DNA of 64,000 nucleotides from Geodermatophilus arenarius (GTDB taxonomy: Bacteria > Actinomycetota > Actinomycetes > Mycobacteriales > Geodermatophilaceae), in NCBI RefSeq assembly GCF_042654585.1, contig NZ_JBHSGR010000002.1, forward strand, positions 195,522 through 259,521, in the 5' to 3' direction. The notes under the pieces were generated by a model. The model had not been told where the DNA came from. It saw only the letters and a list, made by a program, of their open reading frames with translations, and did no database searches. The position numbers and the translations under genes were made by a program. Positions within the stretch are counted from its first letter, which is position 1. Each line of letters starts with the position of its first letter. Below, piece by piece: positions 40,469 through 48,359 of the stretch.

Positions 40469-41827
40469 TCAGAACGCGGTCACGTAGCGGTCGACCTCCC
40501 AGGGGGTCACCTGCCCGTGCCACTCGAAGAACTCCTCGCGCTTGAGGCCGGCGAAGTACTCGCAGACCCCGGGCCCGGCCGCGTCCAGGGCCGCGGCGAC
40601 CACCGGGTCGGCCTGCAGCGCCTCGACCGCGTGCAGCAGCGTCGGCGGCAGCGGGCTGCTGGTGGTGGCGCCGGGGTCGCCGGGGTCCAGGCCGCGGCGC
40701 ACCCCGTCGAGGCCGGCGGCCAGCGCCGCCGCCGCGGCGAGGTAGGGGTTGGCCGAGCCGTCACCGCCGCGCAGCTCCACGCGGTTGCCGTCGGGGACGC
40801 GCAGCAGGTGGGTGCGGTCGTTGCCGCCGTAGGACGCCGTGCGCGGGGACCAGGTCGCGCCGGACCGGGTGGAGCTGGCGCCGGTGCGCTTGTAGGCGTT
40901 CACCGTCGGGGCGAGCACCGCCTGCAGGCCGCAGGCGTGCTCGATCAGACCGGCCACGAAGGAGTACGCCAGCGGGGAGAGACCCAGGCCGCGGGGGTCG
41001 GCGGGGTCCGGGAAGGCCGGCTCACCGTCCCGCCACAGCGACAGGTGCATGTGCAGCCCGCTGCCGGTCCGGTCGGTGAACGGCTTGCCCATGAAGGTCG
41101 CGGTCATGCCGCGCTGCTCGGCGAGCACCGACAGCAGGTAGCGCAGGGTGACCACCCGGTCGGCGGTGGTCAGGGCGTCGGAGTAGGCGAAGTTCTGCTC
41201 GAACTGGCCGTTGCCGTCCTCGTGGTCGTTGGCGTAGTTGCCCCAGCCCAGCGAGTTGATCGCCTTGGACACCTCGGTCAGGTGGTCGTACATGCGGGTC
41301 AGCCCGCGGGCGTCGTAGCAGGGCCGGGCCGCGGTGTCCTTCGGGTCGGCCGGCCGCAGGGCGCCGTCCGGGCCGCGCTCGACGAGGAAGTACTCGACCT
41401 CGGCACCGACCTTGAGCTCCAGGCCCAGCTCGGCGGCGCGGGCCAGCTGCGCCTTGAGCAGCACCCGGGGCGCGTACGGCCAGGGCCGGCCCTCCACGTG
41501 CGGGTCGCAGTGCACGATCGCCAGCCCCGGCCGGATGAAGGGCACCGGCATGTAGGACGACGGGTCGGGGACGGCCATCAGGTCGGGGTCCCTCGGCTCC
41601 TGCCCCATCGCGCCGACCGCGTAGCCGGCGAAACCCACGCCCTCGGTCTCCAGCTCCTCGACCGCCTCGACCGGCACCAGCTTGGCGCAGGGCTTGCCGG
41701 TGAGGTCGACGAACAGCGCCATGACGAACTCGATCCCGTCGGCGCGGGCGCGGCGCGCCAGCTCTCCTCCGGTGGGCAGCTCGACGGGCGCCGGCGGGGC
41801 CTCGGGGCGGGTGGCGGTGAGCGACAC
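40469..41827 (-). CDS. glnT: GlnT-type glutamine synthetase / gamma-glutamylmethylamide synthetase
   Basis: 452 aa; GTG 41827 with GGGAGGA upstream. Catalytic glutamine-synthetase domain: VGAEVEYFLVERGP, NDHEDGNGQFEQNFAYSDAL, FMGKPFTDRTGSGLHMHLSLW, NAYKRTGA and NRVELRGGDGSANPYLA. The GlnT family includes GmaS, which ligates methylamine to glutamate with ATP. Its neighbours (split glutamate synthase, N-methyl oxidase, dimethylamine monooxygenase, Amt) favour the methylamine role over plain ammonia assimilation, though both are possible. Confidence 0.9.
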   Translation of the reverse strand: MSLTATRPEAPPAPVELPTGGELARRARADGIEFVMALFVDLTGKPCAKLVPVEAVEELETEGVGFAGYAVGAMGQEPRDPDLMAVPDPSSYMPVPFIRPGLAIVHCDPHVEGRPWPYAPRVLLKAQLARAAELGLELKVGAEVEYFLVERGPDGALRPADPKDTAARPCYDARGLTRMYDHLTEVSKAINSLGWGNYANDHEDGNGQFEQNFAYSDALTTADRVVTLRYLLSVLAEQRGMTATFMGKPFTDRTGSGLHMHLSLWRDGEPAFPDPADPRGLGLSPLAYSFVAGLIEHACGLQAVLAPTVNAYKRTGASSTRSGATWSPRTASYGGNDRTHLLRVPDGNRVELRGGDGSANPYLAAAAALAAGLDGVRRGLDPGDPGATTSSPLPPTLLHAVEALQADPVVAAALDAAGPGVCEYFAGLKREEFFEWHGQVTPWEVDRYVTAF

Positions 41828-41850
41828 GGGTCCTCCCGGGTGGTCGAGGT

Positions 41851-41866
41851 GTTCACTGCTGTGAAC
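41851..41866 (-). promoter_or_regulatory. Palindromic operator upstream of glnT operon
   Basis: GTTCACTGCTGTGAAC is a perfect 6-4-6 inverted repeat 24 bases before the glnT start. A further GTGAAC half-site lies at 41881-41886. A close relative (one mismatch in the dyad) occurs before the cupin-dmm operon at 44866. The XRE-cupin regulator encoded at 44979 is the obvious candidate binder. Confidence 0.65.
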
Positions 41867-41970
41867 CTCTGTCGCACCGGAGTGAACAGGCTGCGTGTTT
41901 CCGCGACGTGACCGTCCGGGGAGATCCCTGTTTCCTCCTGTCCCCGGGCAGCGGGCGCCGGGCCACACGG

Positions 41971-42009
41971 CGGCGGCCCGCCGTCCCCGGGGAGGACGAC
42001 GGGCCGCCG
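41971..42009 (-). terminator. Terminator of the cupin-dmm operon
   Basis: CGGCGGCCCG (41971-41980) pairs with CGGGCCGCCG (42000-42009); after one mismatch, CGTCC (41982-41986) pairs with GGACG (41994-41998). The 15-pair stem lies 17 bases past the DUF3445 gene stop and separates the two minus-strand operons. Confidence 0.8.
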
Positions 42010-42025
42010 GGCGTGCCCGTGCCGG

Positions 42026-42997
42026 TCAGCCGCCGGCCAGCCAGGCGGCCGCGGCGTGCCGGTAGCGCTCGATGCCCTTGTAGGCGGCCATGTCGTCGGG
42101 CAGCTCGGTGAGCACGGCGGCCGTCCTCCGCCGCCACTCAGGGACGGCCGCGAGCTCGCGGAGGGACAGCAGGTGGGTGCGGATGAGGAAGCAGACGGCG
42201 TTCGAGACGCCCAGGCGCAGCAGGTGCTGCACCTCAACCCGCAGGTGCAGCCGGTCGGGCAGCGCTGGGTCGTCGACCACGAGTCGCCTCTCCCGGCCCC
42301 ACTCCGGGTAGGTCTCCGTGGAGGTGTCCAGGCGCCGGTCCACGGTCATCGTCCAGTTGGTCCGGCGGTAGGCGTCGCCGGGCTGCAGGCGCATGAGGAA
42401 CTGCTCGGCGCGGGCGACCACGCCGGTCTCGTGGACCCGCGGCACCGGCCCGTGGACCTCCAGGAAGCGCATGCCGACGTCGAACCCCAGCGACCAGTCG
42501 GCGGCGAAGGTGACCAGCCCGGCGTCGGCCCACAGCGAGCCCTCGCGCTGGTCGAGCAGGACGACGTCCTCCTGCACCTGGCTGCCGAGGAAGGCCAGCG
42601 GACCGCCGGGCAGCGAGTCGTCGTCACCGAGGACGAAGGACGACGACGTCCCGAGCAGGTCGTTGCGCCAGTGCCACCGGTCGCCGCGCCGGTGCAGCGC
42701 CATCACGTCGGGACGGGTGGCCGCGAGCTCCGCCAGCAGCGTGGCCAGCGCGTCCCAGGCGGCGACGCGCATGTGCGGCAGCTGGGCGCAGCGGGAGGGA
42801 TCGGCGGCCAGCACGTCCCGGCGGACCGCGAGCTCGAGCACGTAGTCGTCGTCGACGTCGATCACGTGCTCGCCCCAGGTGCCCGCGGCGGTCCCCACCG
42901 GGCGGCGGGCCGGCTCGACGTTGGTGGCGTAGCGGTAGGCGTCGGCCGGGAAGGGGAACGGGAAGCGGGACACCCGTGGCGGCAGCGTCGTGGTCAC
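42026..42997 (-). CDS. DUF3445 haem-dependent oxidative N-demethylase, probable dimethylamine monooxygenase catalytic subunit
   Basis: 323 aa, GTG start overlapping the reductase stop. DUF3445 proteins are the haem-containing subunit of dimethylamine monooxygenase / haem-dependent N-demethylase. Conserved blocks: FPADAYRYATNVEPARR, LGSQVQEDVVLLDQREG, TFAADWSLGFDVGMRFLEVHGPVPRVHETGVV (in parts), and AYRRTNWTMTVDRRLDTSTETYPEW. It probably turns dimethylamine, O2 and reducing equivalents into methylamine and formaldehyde, taking electrons from the reductase encoded just upstream. Confidence 0.88.
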   Translation of the reverse strand: MTTTLPPRVSRFPFPFPADAYRYATNVEPARRPVGTAAGTWGEHVIDVDDDYVLELAVRRDVLAADPSRCAQLPHMRVAAWDALATLLAELAATRPDVMALHRRGDRWHWRNDLLGTSSSFVLGDDDSLPGGPLAFLGSQVQEDVVLLDQREGSLWADAGLVTFAADWSLGFDVGMRFLEVHGPVPRVHETGVVARAEQFLMRLQPGDAYRRTNWTMTVDRRLDTSTETYPEWGRERRLVVDDPALPDRLHLRVEVQHLLRLGVSNAVCFLIRTHLLSLRELAAVPEWRRRTAAVLTELPDDMAAYKGIERYRHAAAAWLAGG

Positions 42998-43974
42998 AGG
43001 TCCAGCTCCAGGTCGTCGTCGAGGCTGCGCGAGACGCAGCACACGACCGCGTCGCCGGCGGCGCGCTCGGTCTCGGACAGGTACAGGTCGCGGTGCAGCG
43101 GCCGGCCGGAGACGACCGGGACACGGCACTCGCCGCACACGCCCTGGCGGCACATGCTCGGGACGGCGACGCCGGAGCCCTCCAGCGCCGCGAGCAGGCT
43201 GACGCCGGCGGGCACGGGCACCCGGACGCCGGAGCGGGCCAGGTGCGCGGTGAACGGCTCCCCCGGGTCGAGGTCGGCGGCGGAGAACCGCTCGGCGTGC
43301 ACGCGCGCGGGCGGCCACCCCAGCTCGGTCGCCGTCCGCTCGACGAACTCGAGGAGCGGCGCGGGGCCGCACACGTACACGTGCGTGCCGATCGGCCGGT
43401 CGGCGAGCACCGCGGCGACGGCGTCGAGCATCGCCGGCGTGGACTCGTGCACGGCGAGGCGGTCCCCGCACAGGGCCGCCAGCTCCTCGTGGTGCGCACC
43501 CGCACCCGGCCGGTGGCCGTAGACCAGCTCGAACGAGCGCCCCCAGCGGACCGCGGCCCGGGCGTGGGACAGCATCGGGGTGATCCCGATGCCCCCGGCG
43601 ACCAGCACGTGGTGCCGCGCGCTGGCGATCGGGGCGAAGGCACTGCGCGGCCGGGAGACGGCCACCCGGTCGCCGACGGCGAGACCGTGCACGAACGCGG
43701 AGCCGCCCCGGCCGTCGGGGCACAGCAGCACCGAGATCCGGTACTCCTGGCCCGGCGCGCCGTCCCCGGTGAGCGAGTAGGCGTTGCGCCGCTCCCCGCA
43801 GGTGAGCACCACGTGGCTCCCGGGCGCATACCCCGGGAGGAGGGCGTCGTCCGGGTGGCGCAGGACGAGCGTCCGGATGCCGGGTGCGGCATCGGCGACG
43901 GCGGCGACCTCGAGCTGCAGCGGCAGGGCCTCCCCCGGTGCCGCCGTCGGCGGCGCGGGCAGGACGGCGGTCAC
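42994..43974 (-). CDS. VanB/PDR-type flavin-ferredoxin reductase (dimethylamine monooxygenase reductase)
   Basis: 326 aa, GTG start overlapping the dmmA stop. Domain order: FMN/FAD-binding barrel (about 15-110; RNAYSLTGDG), NAD-binding domain (about 115-220; VLVAGGIGITPMLSHARA, YVCGPAPLLEFV) and a C-terminal plant-type 2Fe-2S ferredoxin (about 240-326; CRQGVCGECRVPVVSG, VVCCVSRS). It passes electrons from NAD(P)H to the DUF3445 haem subunit. Confidence 0.9.
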   Translation of the reverse strand: MTAVLPAPPTAAPGEALPLQLEVAAVADAAPGIRTLVLRHPDDALLPGYAPGSHVVLTCGERRNAYSLTGDGAPGQEYRISVLLCPDGRGGSAFVHGLAVGDRVAVSRPRSAFAPIASARHHVLVAGGIGITPMLSHARAAVRWGRSFELVYGHRPGAGAHHEELAALCGDRLAVHESTPAMLDAVAAVLADRPIGTHVYVCGPAPLLEFVERTATELGWPPARVHAERFSAADLDPGEPFTAHLARSGVRVPVPAGVSLLAALEGSGVAVPSMCRQGVCGECRVPVVSGRPLHRDLYLSETERAAGDAVVCCVSRSLDDDLELDL

Positions 43975-44483
43975 GCGACCTCCTCCGCGTCGGCCATGAA
44001 GCCCAGGTAGGCGCCGGTGCGCCGGGCGACGTGCGCGTACACGTGCAGCCGGCGGGCACAGCCCCGGCAGGGCACCTCGGCGCCGACCGGGACCTCTGCC
44101 TCGGTGGTGACCTGACAGTGCGCGCAGTGCACGCGCTTGCGGTCCACGCCGGTGACCGCCGCGCGGATCTCCGCGTCGAGGAGCCCGAGGCCGGTGGCGA
44201 CCGCGCGGGCGGCGAGGACGTCGACCTCGGGCCCGGAGAGCATGAGCCGCCAGCCGACCCGGGCTGCGCGCACCTGGCCGGCGAGGGCCGCCAGCGTCGC
44301 GTCGTCGGCCCGCTCGGCGACGAGGCTCCAGACCACCCGTCCGGCCGGCGTGGCGGCGAGCCAGTCCGCGACGATCTCCCGCCCGCGGTCCCCGAAACCC
44401 AGCACGGAGACGGTGCGGCCGGCGGGGTCCACCGGCGGCACGCTCGCCGGCCAGCGCGGGACGCTCGTGTGTTCGGCTCCCAC
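43971..44483 (-). CDS. dmmA: DmmA-like dimethylamine monooxygenase subunit
   Basis: 170 aa, GTG start. The C-terminal domain has two CxxC pairs and a characteristic end: VHCAHCQVTTEAE ... VPCRGCARRLHVYAHVARRTGAYLGFMADAE, the DmmA-like C-terminal zinc-binding pattern. The N-terminal ~100 residues resemble a degenerate Rossmann-like domain (VSVLGFGDRGREIVADWLAA). It is an accessory subunit always found with the DUF3445 protein and reductase, supporting the dimethylamine assignment. It lies seven bases after the cupin stop. Confidence 0.8.
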   Translation of the reverse strand: MGAEHTSVPRWPASVPPVDPAGRTVSVLGFGDRGREIVADWLAATPAGRVVWSLVAERADDATLAALAGQVRAARVGWRLMLSGPEVDVLAARAVATGLGLLDAEIRAAVTGVDRKRVHCAHCQVTTEAEVPVGAEVPCRGCARRLHVYAHVARRTGAYLGFMADAEEVA

Positions 44484-44489
44484 GGCCGG

Positions 44490-44846
44490 TCAGGGGGCGA
44501 AGGAGCGGTGGCCGGTGTAGAAGCCGAGCGCGCGGTCCGGCGTCTCGAAGCGGATCCGCGAGCCGGCGGGGAAGAACAGGACGTCCTTCGGCCGCGCGAG
44601 GACCTGCTGACCGGAGTCGAGGTCGGTGAGGTGGAACTCGCCCTCGACGACGACCTTCATCTCGTCGTAGGTGTACTCGTAGTCGAGCGGCGCGCCGGCG
44701 AAGAGCTCGAAGAAGCCGCTGCAGATCGCCGCCCCGCCGGGGTTGGCGAAGACGTCACCGATGTGGGCGCGCACCCCCTCGACCTCCATGCTGGGCAGCC
44801 CCAGCGAGCCTCCTGTGACGTGGCCGATGGTGCCGGTGACGGGCAC
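44490..44846 (-). CDS. Cupin (EutQ-like) protein of the dmm operon
   Basis: 118 aa from GTG 44846, which has GGGGAGGA just upstream; GTG 44870 further upstream lacks a ribosome site. Small double-stranded beta-helix with YDEMKVVVEGEFHLTDLDSGQQV and KDVLFFPAGSRIRFETPDRALGFY, similar to ethanolamine-utilisation EutQ cupins. First gene of the dimethylamine operon. Possible roles are ligand binding or an accessory step; not known. Confidence 0.8.
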   Translation of the reverse strand: MPVTGTIGHVTGGSLGLPSMEVEGVRAHIGDVFANPGGAAICSGFFELFAGAPLDYEYTYDEMKVVVEGEFHLTDLDSGQQVLARPKDVLFFPAGSRIRFETPDRALGFYTGHRSFAP

Positions 44847-44865
44847 GGGTCCTCCCCAAGAGTCG

Positions 44866-44879
44866 TCCACTGATGTGAA
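44866..44879 (-). promoter_or_regulatory. Palindromic operator upstream of the cupin-dmm operon
   Basis: TCCACTGATGTGAA is a near-perfect dyad resembling TTCACTGCTGTGAA in front of glnT. It lies 20 bases upstream of the cupin start and in the region shared with the divergent XRE-cupin regulator gene. Confidence 0.55.
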
Positions 44880-44978
44880 ACGGAGGCTACGAGCGGTGGA
44901 CCCTCCTTCGGGTTACCCGTCCGTTACGTTCTCGTCGCCGGGCGGTTCGGACGAGCGCACGCCACCTAGGCTCGCCGG

Positions 44979-45593
44979 GTGGAGGTCTCCCCCGGTCCCG
45001 GCGCGCACGACGACGCGCCGAGCGGTCATCTCGAGGACGTCATCGCGCTGCGCGTGCGGGAGTTCCGGCTCGCCCAGGGCATCTCGCTGGCGGAACTGGC
45101 CCGACTGACCGGCATGAGCAAGGCCATGCTGTCCAAGATCGAGAACGCGCAGACCTCCTGCAGCCTGTCCAGCCTCGCCCGCCTCGCCGAGGCGCTCGCC
45201 GTGCCGGTCACCGCACTGTTCCGGGGCATCGACGCCGAGCGGGAGGCCGTCTTCACACCCGCCGGACACGGATCGCAGATCGTCCGCCGCGGCAGCAACG
45301 TCGGCCACCTCTACCAGCTGCTGGGGTCCCTGCGGGGCGAGCACAAGCGGCTGGAGCCGCTCCTGGTCACCCTCACCGAGGCCAGCGAGGTGTTCCCCCT
45401 GTTCCAGCACCCGGGGACGGAGTTCCTGCACATGCTGGAGGGGGTCCTGGTCTACGGGCACGGCGAGGCGCGGTACGAGATGCGCGCCGGGGACTCCCTC
45501 GTCTTCGACGGCGAGGGGCCGCACGGCCCGGTCGAGCTCGTCGAGCTGCCGGTCCGCTTCCTCAGCGTCACGGCCTACGGCCACCTGACCTGA
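44979..45593 (+). CDS. XRE-family regulator with C-terminal cupin domain
   Basis: 204 aa; GTG 44979 preceded at seven bases by CCTAGGCT, so probably leaderless. Helix-turn-helix at about 22-76 (REFRLAQGISLAELARLTGMSKAMLSKIENAQTSCSLSSLARLAEAL, in parts), cupin at about 125-200 (FPLFQHPGTEFLHMLEGVLVYGHGEARYEMRAGDSLVFDG, in parts). Such regulators (PuuR-type) sense amines or amino acids. Divergent from the dmm operon, it is the likely controller of both methylated-amine operons. Confidence 0.9.
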   Translation: MEVSPGPGAHDDAPSGHLEDVIALRVREFRLAQGISLAELARLTGMSKAMLSKIENAQTSCSLSSLARLAEALAVPVTALFRGIDAEREAVFTPAGHGSQIVRRGSNVGHLYQLLGSLRGEHKRLEPLLVTLTEASEVFPLFQHPGTEFLHMLEGVLVYGHGEARYEMRAGDSLVFDGEGPHGPVELVELPVRFLSVTAYGHLT

Positions 45594-45616
45594 TCCCTCC
45601 TCACCCCGGACACGCG

Positions 45617-45649
45617 GGAGGCCGGTCCCGCGGCGCGGGACCGGCCTCC
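45617..45649. terminator. Bidirectional terminator between XRE-cupin and amt
   Basis: GGAGGCCGGTCCCG (45617-45630) pairs perfectly with CGGGACCGGCCTCC (45636-45649) around a five-base loop. It lies between convergent genes ending at 45593 (+) and 45665 (-). Confidence 0.85.
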
Positions 45650-45664
45650 GTCGTCCGTGGACGG

Positions 45665-47026
45665 TCAGTGCGGCGTGCCGCTCCCGGTGCGCGGGGCCGG
45701 CGCGGAGCCCGCGACCAGCCGCTCGGCCGAGGCGACGACGGCCTCGGGGGTCGGGCCGCTCCCCGGGGTGTGCACGGCGCCCTCGAGGTCGTAGGCGACC
45801 TCGGCGTGCTCGGTCAGGTCGAGACCGGCGAGCTCGCCCTCCTTCGACACCCGCAGGCCCACCGTGTGCTTGACGACCAGGGCGATCAGCAGGCTGACGA
45901 CGAAGGAGTAGGCGACGACCGCCACGACGGCGACGGCCTGCGTGCCGAGGAGCCCCAGCCCCCCGCCGTAGAACAGGCCGGCCCGACCACTGGGCGCCTC
46001 GGCGGAGCCGAACAGGCCGACCAGGAGGGTGCCGACGACGCCGCCGACGAGGTGGACGCCGACCACGTCCAGGGCGTCGTCGTAGCCGAAGCGGTACTTC
46101 AGCGCGATGGCCAGCGGGCAGACCGCACCGGCGATGGCCCCGACGGCCAGGGCGCCGAGCGGCGTGACGGCGCCGCAGGCCGGGGTGATGGCCACCAGCC
46201 CGGCGATGGCGCCGGACATCCCGCCGAGGGTGGTGGCGTGACCGTCGCGCAGCCGCTCCACCAGGAGCCAGGCGAGGATCGCCGCGCAGGTGGCGTTGAA
46301 CGTCGTCAGCATGACGACCGAGGCGCTGTTGCCCGCGGCCAGGGCCGACCCGCCGTTGAAGCCGAACCACCCGAACCACAGGATCCCGGCGCCGAGGGCG
46401 ACGAAGGGCAGGTTGTTCGGCCGGGCCTGCCGGGGCCAGCCGGTGCGCTTGCCGACCACGAGCACCAGGGCGAGGGCGGCCACGCCCGCGTTGATGTGGA
46501 CGGCCGTGCCGCCGGCGAAGTCCACGGCGCCGAGCGTGTTGGCGATCCAGCCGCCCTGGACGCTGCCGTCGGCGGAGTCGAAGGCGAACACCCAGTGCGC
46601 GACGGGGAAGTAGACCAGCGCCGCCCAGAGCCCGGTGAACAGCAGCCACGGGCCGAACCGGACGCGGTCGGACACCGCGCCGGCGATGAGGGCGGTCGTG
46701 ATGACGGCGAACAGGGCCTGGAACACCGCCACCAGGGCCGGCGGCAGGGCGGCCGCCTCGTCTCCGGCCACGAGGTCACCGAGACCGAGGTACTCGGTGA
46801 CGTCCCCCAGCAGGCCCAGGCTCCCGTAGCTGTTCCCGAAGACCGCGGAGAAGCCGAAGAGGGTCCACAGGACGCCGACGACGGCGACGGCTCCGAACAC
46901 CATCATGATCATGTTCAGGACCGAGCGGGACCCGACCATGCCGCCGTAGAAGAGCGCGAGGCCCGGGACCATGAGCGCGACCGCCATCGTGGCCGCGAGG
47001 ATGAATGCAGTGCTGCCGACGTCCAC
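45665..47026 (-). CDS. amt: Ammonium/methylammonium transporter Amt
   Basis: 453 aa, about eleven transmembrane helices. Typical Amt blocks: TAFILAATMAVALMVPGLALFYGGMV, ALIAGAVSDRVRFGPWLLFTGLWAALVYFPVAHWVF (first pore histidine), VDFAGGTAVHINAGVAALALVL and VVGVHLVGGVVGTLLVGLFG (second pore histidine). The cytoplasmic tail is long (about 60 residues). Amt channels also admit methylammonium, fitting the neighbouring methylated-amine genes. The GTG start has AAAGG upstream, within a region of nested palindromes. Confidence 0.95.
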   Translation of the reverse strand: MDVGSTAFILAATMAVALMVPGLALFYGGMVGSRSVLNMIMMVFGAVAVVGVLWTLFGFSAVFGNSYGSLGLLGDVTEYLGLGDLVAGDEAAALPPALVAVFQALFAVITTALIAGAVSDRVRFGPWLLFTGLWAALVYFPVAHWVFAFDSADGSVQGGWIANTLGAVDFAGGTAVHINAGVAALALVLVVGKRTGWPRQARPNNLPFVALGAGILWFGWFGFNGGSALAAGNSASVVMLTTFNATCAAILAWLLVERLRDGHATTLGGMSGAIAGLVAITPACGAVTPLGALAVGAIAGAVCPLAIALKYRFGYDDALDVVGVHLVGGVVGTLLVGLFGSAEAPSGRAGLFYGGGLGLLGTQAVAVVAVVAYSFVVSLLIALVVKHTVGLRVSKEGELAGLDLTEHAEVAYDLEGAVHTPGSGPTPEAVVASAERLVAGSAPAPRTGSGTPH

Positions 47027-47038
47027 GGCACACCTTTC

Positions 47039-47075
47039 GTCTACTGACAGTGGTCACTGTTCGGCAGCAGTAGAC
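47039..47075 (-). promoter_or_regulatory. Nested palindromes upstream of amt
   Basis: GTCTACTG (47039-47046) and CAGTAGAC (47068-47075) form an outer dyad; inside it ACAGTG-GT-CACTGT (47047-47060) is a second perfect palindrome. The element ends 13 bases before the amt start, so it could be an operator pair or a structured leader. It does not match GlnR or AmtR consensus sites. Confidence 0.6.
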
Positions 47076-47125
47076 GGTCCGAGTGTTGCCCCCGCGCTCT
47101 CCGCAGGTGACTTCCGTGTGACATG

Positions 47126-47159
47126 CCCGGTCGCCTCGAGCGCTCCGGCGGCGACCGGG
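47126..47159 (-). terminator. Hairpin terminator of ychF
   Basis: CCCGGTCGCC (47126-47135) pairs perfectly with GGCGACCGGG (47150-47159) over a 14-base loop, 16 bases past the ychF stop on the minus strand. Confidence 0.7.
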
Positions 47160-47174
47160 TGCGGACGTACCCGG

Positions 47175-48248
47175 TCAGACGTTGAAGCGGAACTCCACGA
47201 CGTCGCCGTCCTGCATCACGTAGTCCTTGCCCTCGATGCGGACCCAGCCGCGGGAGCGGGCCTCGGTCATGGAGCCCGCCTCCATGAGCTGGTCGTAGGA
47301 GACGACCTCGGCCTTGATGAAGCCGCGCTGGAAGTCGGTGTGGATGACACCGGCGGCCTGCGGGGCGGTGGCGCCGACCGGGATGGTCCAGGCGCGTGCC
47401 TCCTTCGGGCCCGCCGTCAGGTAGGTCTGCAGGCCCAACGTCCGGAAGCCGACCTTCGCCAGCTGGTCCAGGCCCGGCTCGCTCTGCCCGATCGACTCCA
47501 GCAGCTCGGCGGCCTCCTCGGCGGGGAGCTCGGCGAGCTCGGCCTCGGTCTTGGCGTCAAGCAGGATCGCCTCGGCCGGCGCGACCAGCGCCCGCAGCTC
47601 GGAGATCAGCTCCTCGTTGGCCAGCTCGTCGGCGTCGACGTTGAAGACGTAGAGGAAGGGCTTGGTCGTCAGCAGCGTCAGCTCGCGCAGCGGCGCGGGG
47701 TCCACCCCGGCGGCGAACAGCGTCTTCCCCGTGTTCAGGACCTCGACGGCGGACTGCGCCGCCGACAGCAGCGCGGCCCGCTCCTTGTCCTTGCGCGACT
47801 CCTTCTCCAGCCGCGGGATGGCCTTCTCCAGCGTCTGCAGGTCGGCGAGGACGAGCTCGGTGTTGATCGTCTCGATGTCGTCGGCCGGGTCGACCTTGCC
47901 CTCGACGTGCACGACGTCGGGGTCGCTGAACACGCGGATCACCTGGCAGATCGCGTCGCTCTCGCGGATGTTGGCGAGGAACTTGTTGCCCAGCCCCTGC
48001 CCCTCGCTGGCGCCGCGCACGATGCCGGCGATGTCCACGAACGACACCGTCGCCGGGACGACCTTCTGCGAGTCGAACAGCTCGCCCAGCTTCCCCAGCC
48101 GCTCGTCGGGCACGCCGACGACGCCGACGTTCGGCTCGATGGTGGCGAAGGGGTAGTTGGCCGCCAGGACGTCGTTCTTGGTCAGCGCGTTGAACAGCGT
48201 CGACTTGCCGACGTTGGGCAGCCCGACGATCCCGATGGTGAGACTCAC
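47175..48248 (-). CDS. ychF: Redox-regulated ATPase/GTPase YchF (OLA1 family)
   Basis: 357 aa, GTG start. OBG-family G domain with P-loop GIVGLPNVGKSTLFNALT, switch region YPFATIEPNVGVVGVPDERL, DIAGIVRGASEGQGLGNKFL and the altered G4 motif NVDADE that gives YchF preference for ATP. The C-terminal TGS domain contains AWTIPVGATAPQAAGVIHTDFQRGFIKAEVVSYDQL (in parts). It associates with ribosomes and down-regulates oxidative-stress responses in other bacteria. Confidence 0.97.
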   Translation of the reverse strand: MSLTIGIVGLPNVGKSTLFNALTKNDVLAANYPFATIEPNVGVVGVPDERLGKLGELFDSQKVVPATVSFVDIAGIVRGASEGQGLGNKFLANIRESDAICQVIRVFSDPDVVHVEGKVDPADDIETINTELVLADLQTLEKAIPRLEKESRKDKERAALLSAAQSAVEVLNTGKTLFAAGVDPAPLRELTLLTTKPFLYVFNVDADELANEELISELRALVAPAEAILLDAKTEAELAELPAEEAAELLESIGQSEPGLDQLAKVGFRTLGLQTYLTAGPKEARAWTIPVGATAPQAAGVIHTDFQRGFIKAEVVSYDQLMEAGSMTEARSRGWVRIEGKDYVMQDGDVVEFRFNV

Positions 48249-48359
48249 GGGAGTCCAGCCTACGGGTCCGCCCGGAGCGCGGACGACGAGCGGCGGGTCC
48301 CTGCCGGCTCGGGTGGAACACGTGCGACGCTCGTCACACCACCGAGACCAGGAGGTCCC

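Noticed and set aside
44912..44927. GlnR box GTTAC-N6-GTTAC upstream of the XRE-cupin gene
   Set aside because: The second half-site should resemble GAAAC; two mismatches in a short motif is too weak to call.
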